The notes: generated by a model from the letters alone, not told the origin. Numbered from the stretch's first letter, positions 1 to 5,970 are shown. The stretch: 6,317 nucleotides of DNA from Thermoanaerobaculia bacterium (GCA_029287645.1 JARFQS010000488.1:1-6317); one strand, 5' to 3'. Numbers and translations: made by a program.

Positions 1-41
1 GGCAGGAGGTGCCTGTTAGATAGACCCTGATCGTTTTTCAA

Positions 42-48
42 GGGAGGG
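42..48 (+). promoter_or_regulatory. Ribosome binding site of the beta-helix protein gene
   Basis: A strong purine-rich Shine-Dalgarno match (GGGAGGG) ends 7 bases before the ATG at 56. It fixes the start that also gives a clean signal peptide. Confidence 0.7.
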
Positions 49-55
49 CCACGGG

Positions 56-1636
56 ATGCTTCAGGCGAAACCGTCCGTTCAACTTCGTGCGACTAGCGTA
101 GCGGCAACGTTTCTGGCAGTCGCACTTAGCCTCATTGCCCAGCAGGCAGGTGCCGTCCGGTATGTGGCGACCACGGGTTCCGATGCAGCGAATGACTGCT
201 CGAACAGCGGCACGCCCTGCGCCACGATTCAGGTGGCGGTGGATGCCGCTACGGCCGGCGAGGAGATCCGCGTGGCCGAAGGCACCTATAGCGGCACCGC
301 GGTCGTGATCGTGAACCGCTCGGGCACGAACTACAGCTACAAGCAGGTCGTCTTTATCGACAAGGCGCTGACCCTCAGAGGCGGTTACCACCCGACGGAC
401 TGGGCGACCTCGGATCCGGAGCTCAACATCACGGAGATCAACGCCGAGTCGGACGGTCGGCCGGTGACGATCGTCGACACTGTAGATGAGGTTGTAGTGC
501 TGGACGGCTTCTTTTTGACGGACGGCGACTACACGGGTCTGGGCAATCCGGCGGGTCTTTCGAATCACGTCTGCCGGAGTCGCGAGAACGAAGATTGCGG
601 CGGTGGTCTCTTTGTCTACGACAGCGCTTTCCAACTCCTCAATAGCGAGGTGCGAGGCAACGTGTCTAGCACGGTGGCCGGCGATGGTGGCGGCGTCTAT
701 CTGTGGGAGGCCCGCGAGAGCCGGATCGAGGGCACCAGGATTGCGGACAACGATGGGGCGTACAGCGGGGGCGGCTTGTTTGTAATCGCTCAGGACTTTC
801 CCTTGACGATTCGCGACACGGTCTTTCTTGGTAACACGGCGGGCCGAGGCGGTGGTGTCGATCTGGCCACGAACATCAACGCGCTGGTCCGATTCGAGGA
901 CTGCAAGCTGATCGAGAATATGGCTGATGACAATAGGGGTGGTGGTCTGTACGCTCGCCTCACGGCAAACGGCTTGGTGTTGGACATGCAACGAGTCGAA
1001 GTCGACGACAACAAGGCCTGGGATCAGGGAAAGGGTGTCTACCTGGATGCCGCCGGGTCGTCGACTCCGGAAGCCAGTTTGGTGAATGTCCAATTCTCCG
1101 CCAACAACGAAGTGGACGGTGCGCCGACGGCGACCGAAGACGCCGTGCTGGCGATTGCACCGCGCTTCACCAGCCTGACGGTGACGATGGCACACATCAC
1201 GGCGGTGCCGAATCAAACGCCGTCATTTCTCTTCATGAGACCGGACGATGATCCGGGCAGGACGCTCGATGTCACTGCCGCCAACGTGCTCATCTCGGGT
1301 TTCCAGAACGGCTACGCAGTCGAGGAGGCAGGGAGTGGAGAAGCGACACTGACTCACTCGAACACGCTCCTCTACAACGTTGTGAACCAGCACCTGGTTG
1401 TCGCAGGGACACCGACGCTCACCTCCATCGATCCCGTGATTGGCGACCCATTGCTCGATGCCAACTATCGATTGCAGACGGGTTCGGCCGCCATCGATAC
1501 CGGTGTCGACGTGGGTGTTACCTACGACATCGACCACGGCCTGCGACCCTTCGGCTCGGGCCCCGACATCGGCATGGATGAGTTCGGCGCGATCTTCGCC
1601 GACGACTTCGAATCCGGTGACACCGCCGCCTGGTAG
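56..1636 (+). CDS. Secreted right-handed beta-helix protein (choice-of-anchor Q / polymorphic outer membrane protein-like)
   Basis: The product is 526 aa. Residues 1-33 form a Sec-type signal peptide: a basic N-terminus, a hydrophobic core around residues 15-28, and a cleavage-like AQQAGA before VRYV. The mature part opens with a segment typical of pectate-lyase-like beta-helix proteins (RYVATTGSDAANDC, then a C48/C55 pair and an IRVAEGTY strand). Glycine-rich turns recur in the middle: GGGLF 182, GGGVY 211, GGGLF 238, GGGVD 266, GGGLY 296 and GKGVY 326. They resemble the GGA[IVL]-type repeats of chlamydial Pmp proteins and mark successive rungs. Residues about 470-511 (YRLQTGSAAIDTG, then GLRPFGSGPDIGMDEFG) match the choice-of-anchor Q region. 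The protein ends in IFADDFESGDTAAW, a tail that I recall from many secreted proteins of such genomes. It probably acts outside the cytoplasm, at the surface or secreted. No enzymatic residues are evident, so a catalytic role should not be assumed. It appears monocistronic. Confidence 0.85.
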   Translation: MLQAKPSVQLRATSVAATFLAVALSLIAQQAGAVRYVATTGSDAANDCSNSGTPCATIQVAVDAATAGEEIRVAEGTYSGTAVVIVNRSGTNYSYKQVVFIDKALTLRGGYHPTDWATSDPELNITEINAESDGRPVTIVDTVDEVVVLDGFFLTDGDYTGLGNPAGLSNHVCRSRENEDCGGGLFVYDSAFQLLNSEVRGNVSSTVAGDGGGVYLWEARESRIEGTRIADNDGAYSGGGLFVIAQDFPLTIRDTVFLGNTAGRGGGVDLATNINALVRFEDCKLIENMADDNRGGGLYARLTANGLVLDMQRVEVDDNKAWDQGKGVYLDAAGSSTPEASLVNVQFSANNEVDGAPTATEDAVLAIAPRFTSLTVTMAHITAVPNQTPSFLFMRPDDDPGRTLDVTAANVLISGFQNGYAVEEAGSGEATLTHSNTLLYNVVNQHLVVAGTPTLTSIDPVIGDPLLDANYRLQTGSAAIDTGVDVGVTYDIDHGLRPFGSGPDIGMDEFGAIFADDFESGDTAAW

Positions 1637-1663
1637 ATATCGAGAATGTAGAGGTGGAGCTTC

Positions 1664-1717
1664 ACGAACCTGGTGTAGGGGAGGGGGCTTTACGAACCTG
1701 GTGTAGGGGAGGGGCTT
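1664..1717. repeat. Tandem direct repeat, 28-bp period, two copies
   Basis: ACGAACCTGGTGTAGGGGAG begins at 1664 and again at 1692. Each copy continues into GGG(G)CTT, so units of 27 and 26 bases are almost identical, with one G difference. The second copy runs into the palindrome at 1707-1727, so this looks like a partial duplication of the left half of a palindromic intergenic repeat. It starts 27 bases after the stop codon of the beta-helix gene. Confidence 0.8.
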
Positions 1718-1727
1718 GCCCCCTCCC
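1701..1727. repeat. Dispersed palindromic (REP-like) repeat, copy 1
   Basis: These 27 bases are identical to 5862-5888, about 4.2 kb away. The core is a hairpin with arms GGGAGGGG (1707-1714) and CCCCTCCC (1720-1727) and a CTTGC loop. There is no T-run after it, so a classical intrinsic terminator is not supported, although the hairpin could stabilise the 3' end of the upstream transcript. Being non-coding, palindromic and present twice, it fits a REP/REPIN-type interspersed repeat. Confidence 0.7.
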
Positions 1728-1748
1728 GAGGTGGTGATTCACTGGAAG

Positions 1749-1770
1749 CGGCCGGCGCCCTTGCCGGCCG
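1749..1770. repeat. 22-bp palindrome upstream of mazEF
   Basis: This is a perfect 8-bp inverted repeat: CGGCCGGC (1749-1756) and GCCGGCCG (1763-1770), with a 6-base loop GCCCTT. It has no T-run. A palindrome of the same total length and almost the same arms lies just after mazF at 2502-2523. It may be a transcript-end hairpin for the beta-helix gene or a repeat element. Confidence 0.7.
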
Positions 1771-1830
1771 GTGATAGTGAGATTCCCCGTCCCGAATCCG
1801 TCTTCAGAATGTAGCGGTGTGAGGATCGAG

Positions 1831-1859
1831 TCGACGCTTGGGAGCGGATGATGTATAGT
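1831..1859 (+). promoter_or_regulatory. Predicted sigma70-type promoter of mazEF
   Basis: The -10 box is TATAGT (1854-1859, 5 of 6 matches to TATAAT). The -35 box is TCGACG (1831-1836, 4 of 6 matches to TTGACA). The spacer is exactly 17 bases. A start around 1866 would leave a 5' leader of about 40 bases before the mazE ATG at 1908. The -10 box directly adjoins the operator-like sequence, as expected for an autoregulated toxin-antitoxin operon. Confidence 0.6.
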
Positions 1860-1873
1860 CAATGTAGATACAG
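1852..1873. promoter_or_regulatory. Predicted MazE/MazEF operator
   Basis: The region contains an inverted pair TGTAT (1852-1856) / ATACA (1868-1872) overlapping the -10 box. On the reverse strand 1873-1862 reads CTGTATCTACAT. From memory, the 'alternating palindrome' bound by MazE in the E. coli mazEF promoter includes the same string. Binding here would block RNA polymerase and give the usual negative autoregulation. The sequence match is visible; the E. coli comparison is recalled and the function is inferred. Confidence 0.5.
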
Positions 1874-1907
1874 GAATGAAAGAAAACAGATCCCGAGGGT
1901 CGAGTCC

Positions 1908-2147
1908 ATGCGAACCAAGATCCAGAAGTGGGGCAACAGTCTGGGCCTACGAATCCCCAAGGCTCTCGCGGAGGAGATCTCGGTAGAGGAGGGCAGCCCA
2001 GTCGAGATCACCGCCACATCGGAGGGACTACTCATCCAACCGGCGGCACAGCGCTTCGAGCTCTCTGTTCTGCTGGAAGGCGTGAGTCCTTCGAATCGCC
2101 ACAAAGAGGTATCCACCGGCGAACGGGTCGGTCGCGAGGTCTGGTAG
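1908..2147 (+). CDS. mazE: Antitoxin MazE, AbrB/SpoVT-like DNA-binding domain
   Basis: The 79-aa product neutralises MazF and represses its own operon. Residues about 1-45 form the swapped-hairpin AbrB-type DNA-binding domain, with the hallmark KWGNSLGLRIPKALAEE (residues 7-23), then VEEGSPVEI and LLIQP. Residues about 50-79 form the flexible C-terminal tail that wraps the toxin; its FELSVLLEGVSPSN segment and terminal REVW resemble the tail of E. coli MazE (82 aa), which also ends in EVW. I chose the ATG at 1908 because the family begins at MRTKIQKWGN and GAGGG lies 8 bases upstream. An in-frame ATG at 1848 would put codons across the predicted -10 box. The stop overlaps the mazF start by one base, so the two genes are translationally coupled. 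Confidence 0.93.
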   Translation: MRTKIQKWGNSLGLRIPKALAEEISVEEGSPVEITATSEGLLIQPAAQRFELSVLLEGVSPSNRHKEVSTGERVGREVW

Positions 2148-2485
2148 TGGTCGCCAGGTATGCACCTGGACGGGGCGAAGTCATCTGGCTCCAGTTCGAT
2201 CCACAAGCCGGTCATGAGCAGGCGGGCCGGCGCCCAGCAGTCGTAGTCTCACCTCGGGAGTACAACGCCAAGACGGGTCTCGCCCTCTGTTGCCCGATCA
2301 CCTCTCGGATCAAGGGCTATCCATTCGAGGTAGCGCTCTCCGAAGACAGCGAGGTTTCTGGAGTGATCCTCGCGGACCAGGTCAAGAGCCTCGATTGGAG
2401 AGCCCGTCGGGCTCGGAAGCTGTGGACCCTGCCAGAAGACTGCTTGCAGGAGCTTCTGGCCAAGATCCGGGTGTTGATCGAGTAG
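2147..2485 (+). CDS. mazF: mRNA interferase toxin MazF
   Basis: The 112-aa product is an endoribonuclease that cuts single-stranded RNA at short sequence motifs and arrests growth when MazE is degraded. It aligns along its full length with E. coli MazF (111 aa). Shared features are the RY.P..G..IW..FDP opening, G.EQAG.RPAVV.SP (E24, R29), YN.KTG, the catalytic-type Thr at residue 52, KGYPFEV, LADQVKS and the WRAR block (84-87), then a C-terminal helix ending in I.VLIE. All expected active-site positions are present, so the toxin looks intact. I chose the GTG at 2147: it gives MVARYAPGRG, colinear with the E. coli start MVSRY, has GAGG 7 bases upstream (2136-2139), and its first base is the last base of the mazE stop (TAGTG). 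The open frame extends further upstream inside mazE, but that part is unlike MazF. The cleavage site of this homologue cannot be read from sequence. Confidence 0.95.
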   Translation: MVARYAPGRGEVIWLQFDPQAGHEQAGRRPAVVVSPREYNAKTGLALCCPITSRIKGYPFEVALSEDSEVSGVILADQVKSLDWRARRARKLWTLPEDCLQELLAKIRVLIE

Positions 2486-2501
2486 CCAAGGTCCAGGGGA
2501 T

Positions 2502-2523
2502 CGGCCGGCAGAGGCACCGGCCG
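2502..2523. repeat. 22-bp palindrome downstream of mazF, possible bidirectional transcript-end hairpin
   Basis: The inverted repeat is CGGCCGG (2502-2508) and CCGGCCG (2517-2523), a 7-bp stem with an 8-base loop. It sits in the 97-base gap (2486-2582) between the convergent ends of mazF and the MBOAT-like gene. No clear T-run follows on either strand, so an intrinsic terminator is only possible. I see no gene in the rest of this gap. It closely resembles the palindrome at 1749-1770 in length and arms. Confidence 0.6.
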
Positions 2524-2582
2524 CGTCAGGAATCTGCCTTGCTCTTCTCGAGTAGGGCCAGGATACGTCCAGCTGGCAGCGG

Positions 2583-3026
2583 CTAGGGAATCGCGAGGAC
2601 TTGCCTTGCGGCAAGGGCCAGAGCGAAGCAAGCCACGAGGTAGGTGAAGTTGATAGCGGCTCGGGCGGGCCAGGGTAGGCCCGAGAAGCTGAGTCCCGTC
2701 CAGCGCCCGACGAGCACCCCTACGGCGAAGAAGAAGAACATCATCGTACAGAAAAAGACCACGGAGCCGCGCACGGCCATCGCTGCCAGATCATGTAGCG
2801 CGCCACAGATCACGAAGGTGAGGATCAGGGCGATCGACCGAGGCAGGACGCGTCGCAGCGGCGAGTCGACATACTTGGCGAGGTAGTAGCCGAAGATCGG
2901 ATTCCAGTACTGCCAGAAGGTAGCGAAGGAGCCAGCTCCGAACGAGCGATGGAGCATGTTGCGGAGAGCCCCGGAAGCTCCCAGCGGAACTCCGTTGCGT
3001 CTCTCGATGTATTGGTTGAGCGTCAA
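2583..3026 (-). CDS. Short MBOAT-like integral membrane protein
   Basis: The product is 147 aa and strongly hydrophobic. Likely membrane segments lie at residues about 36-53, 64-84, 87-107 and 122-144. The stretch FGAGSFATFWQYWNPIFGYYL (29-49), then PLRR, then LTFVICGALHDL (69-80) parallels the core of membrane-bound O-acyltransferases (the FWRRWH...PLGG motif, then the GLWHG histidine). H78 would be the candidate catalytic His, and N42 stands where many MBOATs have His. Full MBOAT enzymes are usually 300-500 aa, so this is a minimal version, and acyltransferase activity is uncertain. The start is a TTG whose last two bases begin the TGA stop of the upstream kinase (TTGA), which implies translational coupling. 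Alternative: a later in-frame ATG at residue 24 would remove the N-terminal IERRNGVPLG region, which looks like part of the protein. Confidence is good that this is a gene and moderate for the family. Confidence 0.7.
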   Translation of the reverse strand: MTLNQYIERRNGVPLGASGALRNMLHRSFGAGSFATFWQYWNPIFGYYLAKYVDSPLRRVLPRSIALILTFVICGALHDLAAMAVRGSVVFFCTMMFFFFAVGVLVGRWTGLSFSGLPWPARAAINFTYLVACFALALAARQVLAIP

Positions 3027-5818
3027 TCGCCGTCGCTCTCGTACCTGTCGAGCAGGGCCTGGAAGCGGGGGTGGTCTTGGAGCGGGCGCCAGTCAGATTC
3101 GAGGCGGAGGAGTGCCACCGTGATGGAGTAGTCATAGGGCGTCGCCAGTAGCTCATCGAGGAGGTCGACTGCCGAATCCAGCTCGCCGAACCGCGTGTGG
3201 ATTCTCGCCCGATCTTCGAGAAACGCCGGAGACCAGAAGCGGTCCTGCTCGACCAGATCGTAGGCGGCCTGATTCTCTGAGAGAGCCAGTTCCCTTTGTC
3301 CGAGCCCGGCGGCGGCGAACGACAGAGCGCTGTGACCATGCGCCAACCGAGGAGCCTCTTCGAGTGCCTGCCTCGCTTCGGCAGCGGCCCTCTCGTAGAA
3401 ACTTCGAGCAACTTCGTCGTTGCCCAGTAGCTCATTGAACGAACCCTGATGGTTCCTCACCCACGGTGCCAGGTCACCTTCGGCATCAGCCGCCGCCGCC
3501 AGGACTCCGAGTCGATCCAGGGCAGCTTCGTATTCACCGGTCAGATGCGCGAGCAGCTCCCAGTCGAAGGGCCGGTCCTCAGTGGCGTCGCCCGGAGCCT
3601 GGTCGACGATCGCGGAAGCGCCACTGACATCTCCCTGCCACGCCAGCAGGTTGAAGGCGGTCAGGTAGTAGACGTGTCGCGAATCTGGAGCGAGCTGAAT
3701 GGCGCGCTCGTGGTACTGAACGGCCTCGGCATGGCGGCGCATCGCGGTGAGAGTCCGGCCGAGCTCGGAGCTGAAGTGGGCATTCCTCGGATCGAGCTCG
3801 AACGCCCTGGCGAGGGCTTCGGCCGCTTCCTCCATCCTGCCGAGACGTCTCAGGACGTAGGCCTTCGCCTCTGGAACCTCGGCGATATTCGGAAGCATGG
3901 CCTCGGCGGCGAGGAACTCTTCGAGTGCCTTCTCGTATTCCCAGAATCCGAAGTAATAGTAGAAGCCCTTGGCGAGTCTCACCTGGGGGTGCGCTGGGTC
4001 CAGAGCCTCCGCTCGCGACATCACCCTCTCCAGATCGGCAAGGCGGTCCTCGGTCCTGTCGCGCCAGGAGTAGAGCATGCCGTAGACCCCGACGAGCTCC
4101 GTATAGGCGAGCAGGAAATCGGGATCCAGCTCCACGGCCCGTTCGAACATATCGCCAGCCCGTTCGAAGACGTCCCAATCGAATCCGGGGCGAAACCAGA
4201 GCTCGAGCCCCCTGAGATAGGCCTGATAGGCCTCCATGTTTTCGGTGGGTTGCTCATCGATGGCAGCCTGTTCGGGCTCGAGCAGCGTGACGTTCAGTGC
4301 GCTGGTTACCTCTCCGGCAATGCTCGATTGGACCTCGAACAGCTGCTCGAGCTCGCGGTCGTAGCGCTCGGACCAGAGGTGGGTGTCGTCCGCGACCCGG
4401 ATGAGCTGAGGCGTTACACGGATTCGGCTGGGTCCTTCCGAGGGCCTCTCCCAGCGCACCGTACCTTCGAGGACGTAGTCCACGCCCAGCTCTTGTCCGA
4501 TCTGCTTGAGCGAAGGTCGATTCTCTTTGTACTGCATGGCGCTTGTTCGAGAGATCACGCCGAGTCCGCTCACCGCAGCCAATCGGCTGGTGATCTCTTC
4601 GGTGAGGCCGTCGGCGAAGTACTCGTCGTCGGCCGCGCCCAGGTTCTCGAAAGGAAGCACCGCCACCATGGTGCGACCGTCTTGCTCGGAGCTCGGAGGT
4701 GTTTTGGTGGTCTCGGATCCTGGGACGCCGTCTCCGTCCTGACGCAACAGCAGGAATCCCACCACGAGAACCGCGATCAGGCCCAGGCCCGCCCCAACCA
4801 GCATCGGCAGACGCGAGCGTTTCTTCACGGGCTGGATCGCGGAGACCGCCGTAGTACTGCTTTCCAGGATCTCACCGGTCTCGATCTCCCGGCTCAGGCT
4901 CTGCAGCTCGTTTCGCAGGTCCTTGGCGGTCTGGAACCGACGGTCGGGGTCCTTTTCCAGACAATGGGCGATGATCCGTGCCAGCTGCCTGGGCAGATCC
5001 TCGTTCAGCACGGTCACAGAGCTGGGGGACTCGCGCAGGATCGCGGACATCAGTGCGGCCGAGCTGTCGCCTTCGAAGGGCCGGCGCCCGGTGGCCATCT
5101 CGTACAGGAGAATCCCCATCGAGAAGATGTCCGAGCGGGGATCGAGCGCCTTGCCCTCGACCTGCTCCGGTGACATGTAGGGAACGGTGCCGAGCACCCG
5201 GCCGTCCTCGGTGATGGCCTCCGTGGCCAAGTGGGTGGCGTCGACCTCCGGCGCCTGATCGTGGACCTTGGCTAGACCGAAATCGAGGACCTTGACCCTC
5301 CTGTCGCCGGTGACCATGACGTTGCCCGGCTTGAGATCCCGGTGTGTGATGCCGGCATCGTGAGCGGAGACCAGGGCGTCGGCGAGAGGGATGGCGACGT
5401 TGAACAGCTCGTCGAGCCCCATTCCCTTGCCGGGAATCAGGCTGCCGAGGGTCTGTCCATCGACCAGCTCCATGGTCAGGAAGTGAACGGGCACAGACTC
5501 GCTCGAAGTGGCTGATTCCTGAGGTCCTGAGGTCTTGGGGTCTTGCGCTCTTGGGACTTCGATCGTGGTCTTCTCGACCGAGAAGATGGTGACGATATTG
5601 GGGTGGTTGAGTGCCGCCACCATGCGGGCCTCACGCTGGAAGCGCTCGAGCCGCTCCGGGTCCGCGGCCATGTCGGCGGGCAGCACCTTGAGGGCGACTC
5701 TGCGACGAAGCTCGGTGTCCTCGGCTTCGTACACCTCACCCATCCCGCCTTCACCGAGCTTGTCCACTATCTTGTAGTGACCCAGCGTGCCGCCAATCAT
5801 CGATTCACTCAAGGTCAT
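3023..5818 (-). CDS. Transmembrane serine/threonine protein kinase with TolB-N/FlgO-like and TPR domains
   Basis: The product is 931 aa. Residues 15-305 are a PknB-type kinase domain: glycine loop GEGGMG 22-27, ATP-anchoring K44 in VALK, helix-C E63, HRDLKPGN 159-166 with catalytic D161, DFG 179-181, and SPE 216-218 in place of APE. All key residues are present, so it should be active. A low-complexity insertion (about 83-110) lies between strands 4 and 5. A basic patch (KKRSR, 332-336) precedes one membrane helix (about 337-358). Residues about 384-515 (MVAVLPFENL, YFADGLTEEI, DYVLEGTVR, LWSERYDREL) form the TolB N-terminal/FlgO-like domain often paired with TPRs in adenylate cyclases and kinases. 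Residues about 527-900 hold degenerate TPRs, for example AVELDPDF and AFELDPRN. The tail is probably extracytoplasmic and may sense or scaffold; that is inference. The ATG at 5818 has only a weak AGGA before it. The ATG at residue 7 (5800), giving MIGGTLGHYKIVDKLG, is the commoner family start and is a real alternative. Confidence 0.93.
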   Translation of the reverse strand: MTLSESMIGGTLGHYKIVDKLGEGGMGEVYEAEDTELRRRVALKVLPADMAADPERLERFQREARMVAALNHPNIVTIFSVEKTTIEVPRAQDPKTSGPQESATSSESVPVHFLTMELVDGQTLGSLIPGKGMGLDELFNVAIPLADALVSAHDAGITHRDLKPGNVMVTGDRRVKVLDFGLAKVHDQAPEVDATHLATEAITEDGRVLGTVPYMSPEQVEGKALDPRSDIFSMGILLYEMATGRRPFEGDSSAALMSAILRESPSSVTVLNEDLPRQLARIIAHCLEKDPDRRFQTAKDLRNELQSLSREIETGEILESSTTAVSAIQPVKKRSRLPMLVGAGLGLIAVLVVGFLLLRQDGDGVPGSETTKTPPSSEQDGRTMVAVLPFENLGAADDEYFADGLTEEITSRLAAVSGLGVISRTSAMQYKENRPSLKQIGQELGVDYVLEGTVRWERPSEGPSRIRVTPQLIRVADDTHLWSERYDRELEQLFEVQSSIAGEVTSALNVTLLEPEQAAIDEQPTENMEAYQAYLRGLELWFRPGFDWDVFERAGDMFERAVELDPDFLLAYTELVGVYGMLYSWRDRTEDRLADLERVMSRAEALDPAHPQVRLAKGFYYYFGFWEYEKALEEFLAAEAMLPNIAEVPEAKAYVLRRLGRMEEAAEALARAFELDPRNAHFSSELGRTLTAMRRHAEAVQYHERAIQLAPDSRHVYYLTAFNLLAWQGDVSGASAIVDQAPGDATEDRPFDWELLAHLTGEYEAALDRLGVLAAAADAEGDLAPWVRNHQGSFNELLGNDEVARSFYERAAAEARQALEEAPRLAHGHSALSFAAAGLGQRELALSENQAAYDLVEQDRFWSPAFLEDRARIHTRFGELDSAVDLLDELLATPYDYSITVALLRLESDWRPLQDHPRFQALLDRYESDGD
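5517..5556. repeat. 8-bp tandem repeat (5 imperfect copies) inside the kinase gene
   Basis: On the plus strand there are five consecutive octamers: TCCTGAGG, TCCTGAGG, TCTTGGGG, TCTTGCGC and TCTTGGGA. The first two are identical and the others differ at a few positions. In the kinase this encodes roughly PRAQDPKTSGPQES (residues 89-102), a Pro/Ser/Gln-rich insertion between kinase strands 4 and 5. Because 8 is not a multiple of 3, gain or loss of one unit would frameshift the kinase. Confidence 0.75.
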
Positions 5819-5861
5819 CCGATCCTATGACTGAGAAGCCCGCCGCGCAACACGAGCCCCT

Positions 5862-5914
5862 GTGTAGGGGAGGGGCTTGCCCCCTCCCATGGGAGCGCGA
5901 GGGGCTCCCCTACA
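5862..5914. repeat. Dispersed palindromic (REP-like) repeat, copy 2, with nested inverted repeats
   Basis: Bases 5862-5888 are identical to 1701-1727. Here the element is longer. TGTAGGGGAG (5863-5872) pairs with CTCCCCTACA (5905-5914), and inside lie two smaller hairpins: GGGAGGGG/CCCCTCCC (5868-5875 with 5881-5888) and GGGAGC/GCTCCC (5891-5896 with 5904-5909). The element fills much of the 162-base gap (5819-5980) between two divergent kinase genes. I see no convincing -35/-10 pair in that gap, although both genes should have promoters there. Confidence 0.75.
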
Positions 5915-5963
5915 TCGAGCTCGAGTCGCCTGCTGGCCGAGTCAAGAGTGCTAGCATGAATCC

Positions 5964-5970
5964 AAGAAGG
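5964..5970 (+). promoter_or_regulatory. Possible ribosome binding site of the second kinase
   Basis: The purine-rich AAGAAGG lies 10 bases before the ATG at 5981. A closer GCGGA directly abuts the start codon and is too near to serve as a normal Shine-Dalgarno sequence. Confidence 0.4.

Larger units (their letters stand above)
1643..1819. repeat. Short direct repeat AGAATGTAG(A/C)GGTG, two copies
   Basis: Copies lie at 1643-1656 and 1806-1819 and match at 13 of 14 positions. They bracket the palindrome-rich part of the gap between the beta-helix gene and mazE. The core AATGTAG recurs at 1861-1867 inside the mazE operator-like region. The copies could be edges of a composite intergenic repeat element, or chance similarity. 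Confidence 0.4.

Noticed and set aside
1..38. Possible terminator of an upstream gene (GGCA/TGCC pair and the TTTTT at 34-38)
   Set aside because: The stem is only 4 bp, lies at the window edge and is about 20 bases from the T-run, so a hairpin followed by a T-run is not supported.
38..1216. Long minus-strand open frame (392 codons) opposite the beta-helix gene
   Set aside because: Its translation is rich in Arg/His/Val with no domain, signal or motif, while the plus strand encodes a recognisable secreted protein. It is an antisense shadow of GC-rich codons.
1664..1727. CRISPR array
   Set aside because: There are only two units with no spacer between them; this is a tandem duplication at a palindromic repeat.
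1848..1907. Twenty extra N-terminal residues for MazE from the ATG at 1848
   Set aside because: They would be encoded by the predicted -10 box and operator, and MazE proteins begin close to the KWGN motif.
1928..2146. N-terminal extension of the mazF reading frame into mazE
   Set aside because: The extension (GQQSGPTNPQ and onward) is a frame-shifted reading of mazE and unlike MazF; the GTG at 2147 matches the family start and has a ribosome binding site.
3449..5173. Long plus-strand open frame (574 codons) opposite the kinase gene
   Set aside because: It covers a large part of the well-supported kinase/TolB-N/TPR gene on the other strand and shows no recognisable domain. It is a codon-bias shadow.
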